Positions 34,404-42,823 of a stretch of 45,140 nt of DNA are shown here, piece after piece. A model generated the notes under the pieces. That model made no database searches, had not been told where the DNA came from, and was given only the letters and a program-made list of their open reading frames with translations. Position numbers and translations under genes: made by a program. Position 1 is the first letter of the stretch, and each line of letters opens with the position of its first letter. This DNA is from Acidobacteriota bacterium (lineage in GTDB: Bacteria; Acidobacteriota; Terriglobia; Terriglobales; Acidobacteriaceae), in assembly GCA_003225005.1 (NCBI GenBank), contig QIAN01000013.1:1-45140 (forward strand). Reading direction: 5' to 3'.

Positions 34404-35674
34404 GCGGACCCCCGCCGCTCCGGTAAACCCAAAACAGCCAGTCCGCCTAGCAACGCCATGACCACCAGGACAAAGCAGCTCACGGAGTAGCTTCCAGTCG
34501 TGTCGCGTAAGCGGCCTATCAACCAAGGCGCAGCAGCGTCCGCAATGGCATCCGCGGTCAGGAGCACACCCAGCAATCTCCCGAGGATCTCAATCCCAAA
34601 GATTTCCGCTGTCACTAACGGAATGATCATGTAGTCGCCACCAAGACCAATGCCAAAAATCGCGGCGGAAACGTAGAGGACCACCCGGGTAGTTCCGAGG
34701 AACAGCAGAGGGATACCTGCAGCGACGAGTAAGTACGTCAGCTGCATGACGTGCTTTTTGGAAAACCGATCAGCAAGCCAGCCTATGAGTAACCGGCCGG
34801 CGATACTGAAAGCCAGCACCAGCGATAAGACACCTGCGGCATCCCGCTGCGTGAAGTGCCGGTCGAGACTCAAGAAAAGCTTCAGATTCTGCTGAGTACC
34901 ACTGACTGCGGCAATCGAACACATACTCCCCAGGGTGAGTAGATAAAACGACACTTGCTTGAATGCTGCCATCGGACTCGCGGACGCGACCGATCCAGAG
35001 TTTGTTCTTGTTCGTGGTGGTTCTTTCACGAGGAGCGCCAGGGGAAACGAGACAACCACGATCGAAAAGCCCAACATCCGTAGGGCGGCCTGCCATCCGA
35101 AATGCTGGACGAGCGCGTGCGATATCCACGGGACTGTTGCTCCCCCGATGCCGATCCCGAGGTAGGCAAAACCCATCGCTTTTCCGCGCGATCGATCGAA
35201 CCACCGCGTCAACAGTACCTGGTTGGGCAGTGGGCCTCCACAAACATAGCCCAGCGCGTTGAAGAAGTAGAAAAAGTAAAACATGCCGAGGCTTGAGGTC
35301 CGGCTCAGTCCCACTAGGGCCACCCCTGCCATCAGAATGCCTATCATCATCATGCGGCGGGGCCCAAAGCGGTCCACAACCCATCCTGCGAGGAACCCGA
35401 AGATGGGTCCGACGACAAGTTTGCTCAGCGCATTGCCCGACGTCACTTGAGCGCGCGTCCAACCGAACTGTTGGACCATGAAGTCGTAATAGAAAGGCAG
35501 CCCCCAGAGAGCAACGCCAACAATGCAGAACAGCACCACAAAGGCTGTCACGGCTGCTTGATACGACTGGCGCCGGCTTGCCGGAGATTGATCGGCGCTT
35601 GGCCCGTCCTCTTTTGACAAATCGCAGCTCGATGCAGCCCGCGCCGCAGACGCCTCGCTTGTCGGTCCCGCCAT
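34400..35674 (-). CDS. MFS transporter, monocarboxylate/OFA-like
   Basis: 424 residues, 12 predicted helices after a polar 35-residue N-terminus. MFS signatures: GWTRAQVTSGNALSKLVVGPIFG in TM2, GWVVDRFGPRRMMMIG in loop 2-3, and FDRSRGKAMGFAYLGIGIGG around TM4-5. The pattern is closest to monocarboxylate/oxalate-formate antiporter-like carriers, which move small organic acids. First of a coupled minus-strand trio with the OYE and the aldolase, it may import the acid those enzymes degrade. It starts at ATG 35674 after a 342-nt gap without genes. Confidence 0.8.
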   Translation of the reverse strand: MAGPTSEASAARAASSCDLSKEDGPSADQSPASRRQSYQAAVTAFVVLFCIVGVALWGLPFYYDFMVQQFGWTRAQVTSGNALSKLVVGPIFGFLAGWVVDRFGPRRMMMIGILMAGVALVGLSRTSSLGMFYFFYFFNALGYVCGGPLPNQVLLTRWFDRSRGKAMGFAYLGIGIGGATVPWISHALVQHFGWQAALRMLGFSIVVVSFPLALLVKEPPRTRTNSGSVASASPMAAFKQVSFYLLTLGSMCSIAAVSGTQQNLKLFLSLDRHFTQRDAAGVLSLVLAFSIAGRLLIGWLADRFSKKHVMQLTYLLVAAGIPLLFLGTTRVVLYVSAAIFGIGLGGDYMIIPLVTAEIFGIEILGRLLGVLLTADAIADAAAPWLIGRLRDTTGSYSVSCFVLVVMALLGGLAVLGLPERRGSA

Positions 35675-36016
35675 GGCGTGTCAGTCTAACATTGGACGTG
35701 CTCGAGGGAGAGGCCAGTAGGAATTATTGGCGCAACGTCGCCATAGCCCTCACAACGGTTCAATGCAGTGAAATGGACCATTATTGTCAACGATCACGTA
35801 TAGTTTGGCGGCGTTGGCCCGATTCCCGGCAGCCCAGGAGCAATCCGCAAACTGAATTTCCTATCCAAAATGTGGGCAGGAAACCAATCCCCTTGGACTA
35901 TCGATTCACTCTTGCCGTGTGGTGGGCTATTTCCGTCTGGCTTTGGGCCGGATGGAGCCGCGGTCTAGGGCTCGCCTTCTGCCGAGAAAGCTGCAATGCA
36001 TGCTTTGCGCGATCGC
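35675..36016. promoter_or_regulatory. Intergenic region before the MFS/OYE/aldolase unit
   Basis: 342 nt, no gene. On the minus strand a perfect TTGACA occurs at 35790-35785 about 110 nt before the MFS start, but the hexamer at 17 nt spacing (TGCATT) is a poor -10, so the promoter call is weak. The half nearest 36016 would carry the terminator of the acetyltransferase gene; I see no clear hairpin with a T-run. Confidence 0.3.
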
Positions 36017-37261
36017 TCAGATCCTCAAGAAAATTCTCCGGCGGTACATCCAAAATAGGATGAGCCAAAAGATCAGCATCACTGCAAAACCGTGAAGCAC
36101 AGGCTGAAAAGTCGTCCCTGCCATCACCGATATGGCCCTTCCAAAGTGGCGGTCCAAGGCGTCGCCGAAGAAGCCCGTCATCGTCCAACTCATCACGTAA
36201 ACGGCAATCGAGTTCATTCCGACCACCACCAGCGGGAAAGCCCATCGCCGCCATCCTTTCCATTCGATCAGCGCGTAAAAACCGGCCAGGAGCAGCACCA
36301 CCCAACCTCCGCTATACAGCGTATACGACGACGTCCAGACCCTCTTGACGATGGGGCAAATGCCGGCCCATTGACACACCAGTCCGAATAGCAGCAAGCC
36401 TGTTCCCGCGACTACGAGGCCTCGCAATTTTTGTTGCTTCGATCCGTTGCCCTTGAGCCATTCTCCCGCCAGGAGCCCGAGTATCATGGTCCCCAGCGTT
36501 GGAATAAAACTCAGCGTAGACCAACCGCCCTCATTGAAGACAAAGGGCTGCTCCCGCGGAAAAAGGTTCAAGAACCAAACATCGAACGCCCACGCAAGAT
36601 TGGAATTCTTGTTCCAATGAGAGAGGAATCCGGTGTAATTTTGAGGCCAGTTCTGTGGAACTCCGACCCTGGTGTAGTCAAACTGGGGACTGGGCGCTGG
36701 ATAAAGCGCGAACGCTGCCCAAAAGCAAATCAAGATCAGCACCAGTGTCACCACTTGGGTTCGCGGACGCGTGAATCCCAGCAGAAACAGGAATACGTAA
36801 CCCAATCCAATCTGCGTCAGCGTGTCCTCAAAGGTAAAGTAGGTCTGAGGCGACCACAGTGACCGAAGAAAAATTCCGAGAACAATCAGGAGTAGCGCGC
36901 GCCGGACCGCATGCCCAAGCATAGGTCCGAAGGTTTGTCCCTTCATTTTCCGGCTCGCGATAGAAAACGGAAGCGCTGCACCGACTAAAAAGGAAAAGGC
37001 AGGCTGGATCAGGTCATGCAGTGAGCACCCCTGCCACTCCACGTGCTGAGTATTGAAGGCGATCAAACGCCATAGTCCACTGTGCGGAAACGCGCGCGCC
37101 ACCTCAGGCAAACGCATGTGTTCTGCGAGCATCAGGACCATCACCATCCCGCGGAATGCATCCAGCGAGATCAGCCGAGTGGCGCCTTCAGCTTTGCGTT
37201 CAGGCCCTGCTCTAGGTGCTTCTGATACGGGACTCTCAACCTGCGTGCTTTCTATGATCAA
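36017..37261 (-). CDS. HGSNAT-like membrane acetyltransferase (DUF5009/DUF1624 group)
   Basis: 414 residues starting at TTG 37261 with GGAG just upstream; no ATG precedes the conserved region. About ten hydrophobic segments. The N-terminus carries the family signature LISLDAFRGMVMVLMLAEH, then QHVEWQGCSLHDLIQPAFSF, where His followed by W-x-G and D-L-x-x-P is the pattern of heparan-alpha-glucosaminide N-acetyltransferases. Those enzymes move acetyl from cytoplasmic acetyl-CoA to a terminal glucosamine across the membrane. With the lyase and the GH109-like protein next door, N-acetylation of exposed amino sugars in the periplasm is a reasonable proposal. It lies 6 nt after the GH109-like gene and is co-transcribed with it. 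Confidence 0.8.
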   Translation of the reverse strand: MIIESTQVESPVSEAPRAGPERKAEGATRLISLDAFRGMVMVLMLAEHMRLPEVARAFPHSGLWRLIAFNTQHVEWQGCSLHDLIQPAFSFLVGAALPFSIASRKMKGQTFGPMLGHAVRRALLLIVLGIFLRSLWSPQTYFTFEDTLTQIGLGYVFLFLLGFTRPRTQVVTLVLILICFWAAFALYPAPSPQFDYTRVGVPQNWPQNYTGFLSHWNKNSNLAWAFDVWFLNLFPREQPFVFNEGGWSTLSFIPTLGTMILGLLAGEWLKGNGSKQQKLRGLVVAGTGLLLFGLVCQWAGICPIVKRVWTSSYTLYSGGWVVLLLAGFYALIEWKGWRRWAFPLVVVGMNSIAVYVMSWTMTGFFGDALDRHFGRAISVMAGTTFQPVLHGFAVMLIFWLILFWMYRRRIFLRI

Positions 37262-37267
37262 AGGCTC

Positions 37268-38710
37268 CTATGGACAACTAAGCACTGCTGCGAAGGTATT
37301 CTTTCTCGCCCCGAAGTTTCGGGGATGGCACTCAGTCTGAAGTGCGAAACCCAGAGAATCCGAATGGACGTTCCACTTGCCCCGTGTGAAATCGGGGAAT
37401 TTCTGGGGAGCGCCATGCTGTGCCACAGATGTTTCACTCAACGGAGTAGGCGCACTCCATGCGGCGGCATCGTAGACGTTGATATCGGGCACGAGACCCC
37501 TTTTCAGGCAATCCATGAGCCTGTAATTCATGACGTAGTCCATTCCGCCGTGACCACCCATTTTGCGGGCCAGTTCTCCGGTTGTCTTCCACAGTGGGTG
37601 CTGGTACTTGTCGCTAAACGCATCGGTGTTCTGCCAATCCTCTTGCTTTTGGCCATCGACGAAGACGCGCGGCGGGTAATCGGCGAACGCGCCCTTTGTA
37701 CCCGAGATCGAGTTGAGGCGGCTGTAAGGTCGTGGGTTGACCACGTCATGCTGGAGAAGAATCGTGCGGCCCCTTTGGGTTTTTATGATGCTGGTGTTCA
37801 TGTCACCGCAGACGTACTTTTCGGCGCGCTTCGGCTCCCCTTCAGCAAAGTTCGCTTTCACGTACCCGCTCAGCGAGGCCTCGGACGAACTCACCGAAAC
37901 CATGTAGTCGAACCGGTCGCCCCGATGGATGTCCATGTAATGGGCTACCGGGCCCAAACCGTGCGTCGGATACAGATTGCCATTGCGACTCATATGCGGG
38001 AACCTGCGCCACAGGCCTTCCCCTTCATTCGAGGTCAAAATGCTGCGCAAGTCGTGGAGATAAGCCGCTTCTCCATGTGTAATTTCGCCGAAGACTCCAT
38101 CCCGCACCATGCCGAGGACCATCATCTCAGTAGAGCCATAACAGCAGTTCTCGAGAATGACGCAATGCTTGCGAGTGGTCTCGGAAGTATCGACGAGGTC
38201 CCAGCACTCTTGCAATGTTGAACAGGCAGGCACTTCGACTGCAGCATGCTTGCCATTCTTCATGGCGCTGAGCGCCATCGGAACGTGCCAGTTCCATGGG
38301 GTGGCTATGTAGACGATGTCGAGTTCGAGTTCGGTCAAATTCTTGAAATCCCATTCGCCCTTGCTGAACCCGGCGGGCTCTGCTTGGCCTGCGTTTGTGA
38401 CCGCCTTCTGCGCTCGCGCCACTTTCTCCGGCACCAGATCGCAGATCGCCTTGACCTCTACCTTTTCAATTGCGAGTAAATCCTGCAGCAAGCTGGTACC
38501 GCGTCCACCGACGCCGATAATGCCCAGGCGCACCCGTTCTCGTGCCTCGTACGGGACGCCGATCATCGTCGAGTTCGCACTTTTCGGTGTGCCAGCAAGG
38601 AGATCAGCACCCAGAATGTCGGTCGCAACTACGAGTCCCACCCCGCCAATCGCGGTGCGCCTGATGAAACTTCGTCGCGAAATATCTTTAGATTCTTTAT
38701 CCGTGGGCAT
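37268..38710 (-). CDS. Tat-exported GH109-like NAD-dependent glycosidase / Gfo-Idh-MocA protein
   Basis: 480 residues from ATG 38710, with GGAGGT 6 nt upstream. A Tat signal (SRRSFIRRTAIGGVG, preceded by 11 residues) is followed by a Rossmann fold (GIIGVGGRGTSLLQDLL). Motifs match the GH109 alpha-N-acetylgalactosaminidase branch rather than simple dehydrogenases: IATPWNWHVPMA, VEVPACSTLQECWDLV in place of EKP, LENCCYG, GEAAYLHDLR, YPTHGLGPVAHYMD and GGHGGMDYVM. GH109 enzymes hydrolyse GalNAc linkages through an NAD-assisted oxidation and elimination, and are exported with bound cofactor by Tat. The substrate may differ. It heads the two-gene unit with the HGSNAT-like acetyltransferase, at the right-hand end of the block. 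Confidence 0.8.
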   Translation of the reverse strand: MPTDKESKDISRRSFIRRTAIGGVGLVVATDILGADLLAGTPKSANSTMIGVPYEARERVRLGIIGVGGRGTSLLQDLLAIEKVEVKAICDLVPEKVARAQKAVTNAGQAEPAGFSKGEWDFKNLTELELDIVYIATPWNWHVPMALSAMKNGKHAAVEVPACSTLQECWDLVDTSETTRKHCVILENCCYGSTEMMVLGMVRDGVFGEITHGEAAYLHDLRSILTSNEGEGLWRRFPHMSRNGNLYPTHGLGPVAHYMDIHRGDRFDYMVSVSSSEASLSGYVKANFAEGEPKRAEKYVCGDMNTSIIKTQRGRTILLQHDVVNPRPYSRLNSISGTKGAFADYPPRVFVDGQKQEDWQNTDAFSDKYQHPLWKTTGELARKMGGHGGMDYVMNYRLMDCLKRGLVPDINVYDAAAWSAPTPLSETSVAQHGAPQKFPDFTRGKWNVHSDSLGFALQTECHPRNFGARKNTFAAVLSCP

Positions 38711-39368
38711 GTGGTGACCTCCAACCATATTGCCGAGCGCCTGCAGATCGTTATCCTTTGCGTACCATGACCCAAAACCTAGCACTGTAGCAATAGCAAT
38801 TGCAACCGCCTGCTTGGATCAAAACGTGAGAATTAAAACATGGAAGGGGCAAGAAACCGGGACCGCTTCCACGCGTAAGCTCAACGATCTACCGAGTTTT
38901 TCCCGAAATTCTCATTGCCTCAGTCGCAGTTGAAGGTTCAATTTGGCATTCTCCTCTGAGTGGCCGGCAAGTAACCGGCGACCCCGAAGTAATCTGTTTT
39001 GAGAAAGCCTGTTCTTCACCTGAATATTGAAACCCTCCAGTGGCCAAAAATCGGCTTCTGGGAACTCTGCCGCTGACAATCGCCGGGATCCCTGCCTCGC
39101 ACCGGGCAACACAGAAGTTGCCTGCGTTTTCGAGATTGGTCCCGATAAACCCTTGTGGTCATTGACGGGCCGACTCCCTGATTGTCGGCTTACCCGGAAA
39201 CTGTCCCGATGGTTGACGTGATGGTCTCTGCTGAGGTTTACAAATAAACGAAACTGTCCTCAATGTGTCCCTCATTGGGTCCCGTACACCCCCAAATACC
39301 CCCGACAATCGGGGGCCAGGGGTCTGGTTATGTCGTGGGAAACACATGCCGCTGACAACACAGCCCAC
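38711..39368. other. Gene-poor right margin of the island
   Basis: About 660 nt with no believable coding sequence. It contains a strong hairpin CCCCCGA-CAA-TCGGGGG at 39299-39315, without a following T-run on the plus strand. An echo of its core (GACAATCG, or ATTGTC reversed) recurs near 39073 and 39180. The right selC half-copy follows directly. Such empty, repeat-rich margins are common at island ends. No integrase remnant is visible. Confidence 0.45.
39299..39315. repeat. Inverted repeat, 7-bp GC-rich hairpin
   Basis: CCCCCGA, three-base loop CAA, TCGGGGG. It is a perfect stem 54 nt from the right selC half-copy. It could be a recombinase accessory site or a transcription barrier; there is no U-tract on either side that would make it a standard terminator. 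Confidence 0.4.
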
Positions 39369-39411
39369 TTTTGAAGACCGGGACGATCACCGGGACCGCA
39401 TGCGCTTCCGC
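39369..39411 (+). repeat. selC 5'-half direct repeat, right copy (putative att)
   Basis: Matches 1728-1769 with one substitution and one extra G. Read on the minus strand it is the tRNA-Sec acceptor 5' strand, D arm and anticodon up to the loop, and then the similarity ends. No tRNA 3' half follows, so it is not a gene. In this copy the anticodon stem reads CCGGT, which would pair perfectly with ACCGG of the selC 3' half at 1727, whereas the selC gene itself has GCGGT. I interpret this as the displaced original 5' half. Confidence 0.7.
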
Positions 39412-39518
39412 AGGCAGTCTAAACGCTACCACGAAAACTCGGCTACAAATCTTCCCGGATTGATGCGGATTGAGTATGAACTCACGGTTGATCACGTGAT
39501 TCCGATCCGCAATCTTTT

Positions 39519-40199
39519 CTAGTCAGCGGCGCTCTTTAGCCTCCTGCGGCTGAAATACCAGTCCGTGACTTCCAAGTCGTCACCGCCTGCGGCGCGCTTC
39601 TCGGCATCGGCCTGAGTTACTGGTGCAGGAGCGATCACGGGATCCCCCGGCCGCCAGTTCGCTGGAGTCGCGCATTCGCTCTCATCCGCGATTTGCAGAG
39701 CCTCAGCCACCCGCAGCAACTCGTCGATATTGCGCCCGCACGACATCGGGTAGTAGAGGATGGCGCGAATGTTCTGCTTGGGATCAATAAAGAACACCGC
39801 CCGTACCGCCGCCGTATCGCTTACTGCCTCATGCACCATGCCATAAGTCACGGCGGTTTTCTGGTCGAGGTCAGCGATCACGGGAAAAGGTACCTTCAAC
39901 TTGAAATGTTCTTCGATGTTACGCACCCACAATGTGAGAATAGAAGCTGTCCACTGAGTTGCCCAGCAGTTGTATGTTGCGCTTCTCAAACTCGGGATAG
40001 CGCGGGCGAATTCCACAAATTCCGTGGTGCAAACGGGAGTGAAGTCGGCAGGGTGGGAAAATAGCAAGATCCACTTGCCTTTCGACGTGTAATCGCTGAG
40101 CCGGATTATCCCAGGCGCAGACGTGGCCTCGAAATCGGGTGCGGGATCGTGGATGCGGGGAATTCTCGGCACAGCAACGGTTACGATTTCGGTCGCCAT
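39519..40199 (-). CDS. Peroxiredoxin (Prx6/1-Cys-like) with a scrambled internal segment
   Basis: 226 residues from ATG 40199 (GAGGAG 8 nt upstream). The thioredoxin-fold peroxidase is clear: APDFEATSA, LFSHPADFTPVCTTEF with peroxidatic Cys57, then VRNIEEHFKLKVPFPVIAD, AVFFIDPKQNIRAILYYP, and a C-terminal arm with a second Cys in YPMSCGRN. It would reduce H2O2 or alkyl peroxides. Between the Cys helix and VRNIEEH, about 25 codons (39930-40004) read as non-family sequence, while the overlapping frame gives the expected YPEFEKRNIQLLGNSVDSFYSH. A one-base and a two-base deletion flank it and restore the frame. The protein is probably damaged, unless these are sequencing errors. Confidence 0.8.
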   Translation of the reverse strand: MATEIVTVAVPRIPRIHDPAPDFEATSAPGIIRLSDYTSKGKWILLFSHPADFTPVCTTEFVEFARAIPSLRSATYNCWATQWTASILTLWVRNIEEHFKLKVPFPVIADLDQKTAVTYGMVHEAVSDTAAVRAVFFIDPKQNIRAILYYPMSCGRNIDELLRVAEALQIADESECATPANWRPGDPVIAPAPVTQADAEKRAAGGDDLEVTDWYFSRRRLKSAAD

Positions 40200-40662
40200 G
40201 AATAACACTCCTCATCGGGTGTGGGGCACGGGTAGTGAGGTGATACCGCATGAAGAGTTGTACTAGAACGCTCGGACGGTTAGACGCGGCTCGCAATCCG
40301 AAGGCTTGTGGTCGAGTGTCCCGCAACCTAATTCATGCGGTGCGGGCGTCTGGCCGCAATCACCGGATAGTTAGCCTTGGCGTGGCGCGGCCATCGTGGA
40401 ATTGATGCGGGAGGAAGTTTTCCTCGGAAAGGATTCACGAACCCCCCGAAGAATTAGTTGCCCCATAGGTCCTGGAAGAAGATCAATGGCCCGAATTTCC
40501 CGATCAATGGCCCGAATTTCCCATTAGCATCGGCGGTACTTTACAGTCGTGACCTCTGACCGTTAGCATCCATCTCGCTCAGAAAAATCTTCATATCGAG
40601 AAAAGCGTTCGTTGAATTTGCGTTTCGCCGCATGCTGGGATTCAACGGATTGTGAGAGAAAG
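40200..40662. other. Intergenic region with a 21-bp tandem duplication
   Basis: 463 nt, no gene found. It separates the divergent peroxiredoxin and response-regulator genes and must hold both promoters, though I see no strong -35/-10 pair. The only structured feature is the perfect 2 x 21-bp tandem repeat at 40481-40522. Confidence 0.4.
40481..40522 (+). repeat. Perfect tandem repeat, 2 x 21 bp
   Basis: The unit begins GATCAATGGCCCG and ends AATTTCCC; the two copies are identical and contiguous. It lies 140 nt upstream of the response-regulator start. It is either a slippage duplication or a paired binding site; 21 bp is two helical turns, so both copies face the same side. Confidence 0.8.
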
Positions 40663-41082
40663 ATGAAACCAAAGCGCACCATCCTGTGTGTGGACGACAA
40701 CGAACAGTCTCTTTCCCACCGCAAAGTCATGCTGGAAACCCGCGGATACCGCGTTGTGAGCTTCACGCGAGGGGAAGATGCTCTCGAGAGGTTCAAGCAG
40801 GGCGGAATTGACCTGGTCTTGACGGACATGGCCATGCCCGGGTTGGACGGGCCGCGATTGATCGCCGCTATCAAGAACCTCTCGCCGCAGACTCCCGCTA
40901 TCCTGGTCTCTAGCAAAGTGCGCATCCACGATCACGATTCAGAAGCCGATGTTTTCCTTTCGAAGGGTATGTACGCGCCCGCGGATCTGCTAGAACGGGT
41001 TCGCATGTTGCTGGTGCGCAAGCGCGGACCGAAGCGTCCGCGACCACGCACTCAACCACCGCCGCGCATCGGCGCAGCCTGA
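40663..41082 (+). CDS. Receiver-only response regulator
   Basis: 139 residues from ATG 40663, with GAGAGAA just before. A CheY-like receiver domain: acidic pair Asp11/Asp12 in CVDDNE, phospho-acceptor Asp55 in LVLTDMAMPG, a Ser in ILVSSK, and the conserved Lys in FLSKGM. No output domain follows, only a basic proline/arginine-rich tail (RKRGPKRPRPRTQPPPR). It would be phosphorylated by an unlinked histidine kinase; none is in the window. Single-domain receivers act in phosphorelays or bind partners directly. The basic tail might contact nucleic acid or membrane, which is a guess. Confidence 0.85.
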   Translation: MKPKRTILCVDDNEQSLSHRKVMLETRGYRVVSFTRGEDALERFKQGGIDLVLTDMAMPGLDGPRLIAAIKNLSPQTPAILVSSKVRIHDHDSEADVFLSKGMYAPADLLERVRMLLVRKRGPKRPRPRTQPPPRIGAA

Positions 41083-41204
41083 CAATCGCCAGCAACCGTT
41101 CTGATGCAACCGTTCTAATTGCATAATCCTGCCTGCGACGAGTAGCCTTCCGAAACCACGAGCGCGGACGACACGCCTTTGACGACATGTCTTTGGAGAG
41201 ATCG

Positions 41205-41981
<777 letters not shown>

Positions 41982-42047
41982 TCGAGCATGCACGGCCAGG
42001 CAAGACTAATTGATTTCGAGACTGCTTCGGTTGAACCACCGCGATCG

Positions 42048-42075
42048 TTTCGCTTCCGCCATTTCGCTTCCGCCG
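42048..42075 (+). repeat. Tandem 14-bp repeat resembling selC 3' end
   Basis: Two units TTTCGCTTCCGCC plus A or G. TCGCTTCCGCCATTT here is identical over 15 nt to the selC 3' terminus plus following bases (1670 region, read on the minus strand). It lies directly upstream of the tRNA-Gly promoter, in the opposite orientation to selC. It could be a trace of a recombination event or chance. Confidence 0.5.
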
Positions 42076-42105
42076 TTGCCCCAGCGTGAAGGCGTCATTT
42101 ATAAT
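42076..42105 (+). promoter_or_regulatory. Promoter of tRNA-Gly
   Basis: TTGCCC at 42076-42081 and a perfect TATAAT at 42100-42105, separated by 18 bp. Transcription should begin near 42112, just before the tRNA 5' end at 42118. This is the best sigma-70-type promoter in the window. Confidence 0.7.
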
Positions 42106-42117
42106 CTTGCAGGTTGA

Positions 42118-42192
42118 GCGGGAGTAGCTCAGTGGTAGAGCGCGACCTTGCCAAGGTCGATGTCGCGGGTTCGACCCCCGTCTCCCGCTCCA
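42118..42192 (+). tRNA. tRNA-Gly (anticodon GCC)
   Basis: 75 nt including encoded CCA. Acceptor GCGGGAG pairs with CTCCCGC. D arm is AGCTCAGTGGTAGAGC, anticodon loop TTGCCAA, T arm GCGGGTTCGACCCCCGT. All stems pair well. It reads GGC/GGU. It is preceded by a strong promoter and followed within 24 nt by a small lipoprotein gene. Confidence 0.97.
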
Positions 42193-42215
42193 TCTATGCC
42201 CCGCGTAGAGGTTTC

Positions 42216-42596
42216 ATGACGAAACTTCCGCCCGCTTCGCATCTCTGTTTTCTGATAGCGATTTCTCTGTTCGCTTGTGGCGATAACCGTTCACTCCAAT
42301 CGGTGAGCATAACTCCAGCGGTTACCAGGTCGAAGACACATTTTACGGCCACGGGTATTTACAACCAAGCGCCAACCAGCGTTAATATCACCAACACGGC
42401 AGCTTGGTGTGTCGGATCGAGTAATGGAATCTGTGCCGGCAACATTGTGCCGGGCGCTACAGTGAACGCCGGCTTGGCCCTGTGTATTATGGGATTTGCA
42501 GGAAATGTCACCATCTTGGCGGGGCAGAGCGAGGCTGTAATGATGCCAGATACTGGCCCTACGCTGAACCTTTCGACAGCGCGTCACTGTCCGTGA
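42216..42596 (+). CDS. Small putative lipoprotein
   Basis: 126 residues from ATG 42216, with AGAGG 5 nt upstream. A hydrophobic N-terminus ends in a lipobox-like LFAC followed by GDN (Cys at about residue 20), which predicts a lipid-anchored outer- or inner-membrane protein. The mature part is Ser/Thr/Asn-rich with repeated short strands and four further Cys (WCVGSSNGICAG, LCIMGFAG, RHCP), suggesting disulfides and a small beta-fold like bacterial Ig-type repeats. I recognise no family. It lies between two tRNA genes and may be co-transcribed with tRNA-Gly. Confidence 0.55.
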   Translation: MTKLPPASHLCFLIAISLFACGDNRSLQSVSITPAVTRSKTHFTATGIYNQAPTSVNITNTAAWCVGSSNGICAGNIVPGATVNAGLALCIMGFAGNVTILAGQSEAVMMPDTGPTLNLSTARHCP

Positions 42597-42653
42597 TTAT
42601 CGAGAGTTCATGGCTAGACTTTTTCCGCCCGTAGCTGCTAGCTTTAGTGTTTG

Positions 42654-42730
<77 letters not shown>

Positions 42731-42823
42731 CTTTTCAAAAACTTATAGCTCAAGCCAAATGAGGCCATTCCGCCAGTGTGGGGACTTTTGTGGGGACTTC
42801 TTGTTTGCTGTCCCCTTTTTACC

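Noticed and set aside
37325..38221. A 298-codon plus-strand frame opposite the GH109-like gene
   Set aside because: Antisense shadow; the minus-strand frame has a Tat signal, Rossmann motif and GH109 motifs.
39265..39522. 85-codon open frame over the right selC half-copy
   Set aside because: It reads through the repeat and hairpin and has no protein-like pattern; its existence is explained by the lack of stops in GC-rich DNA.
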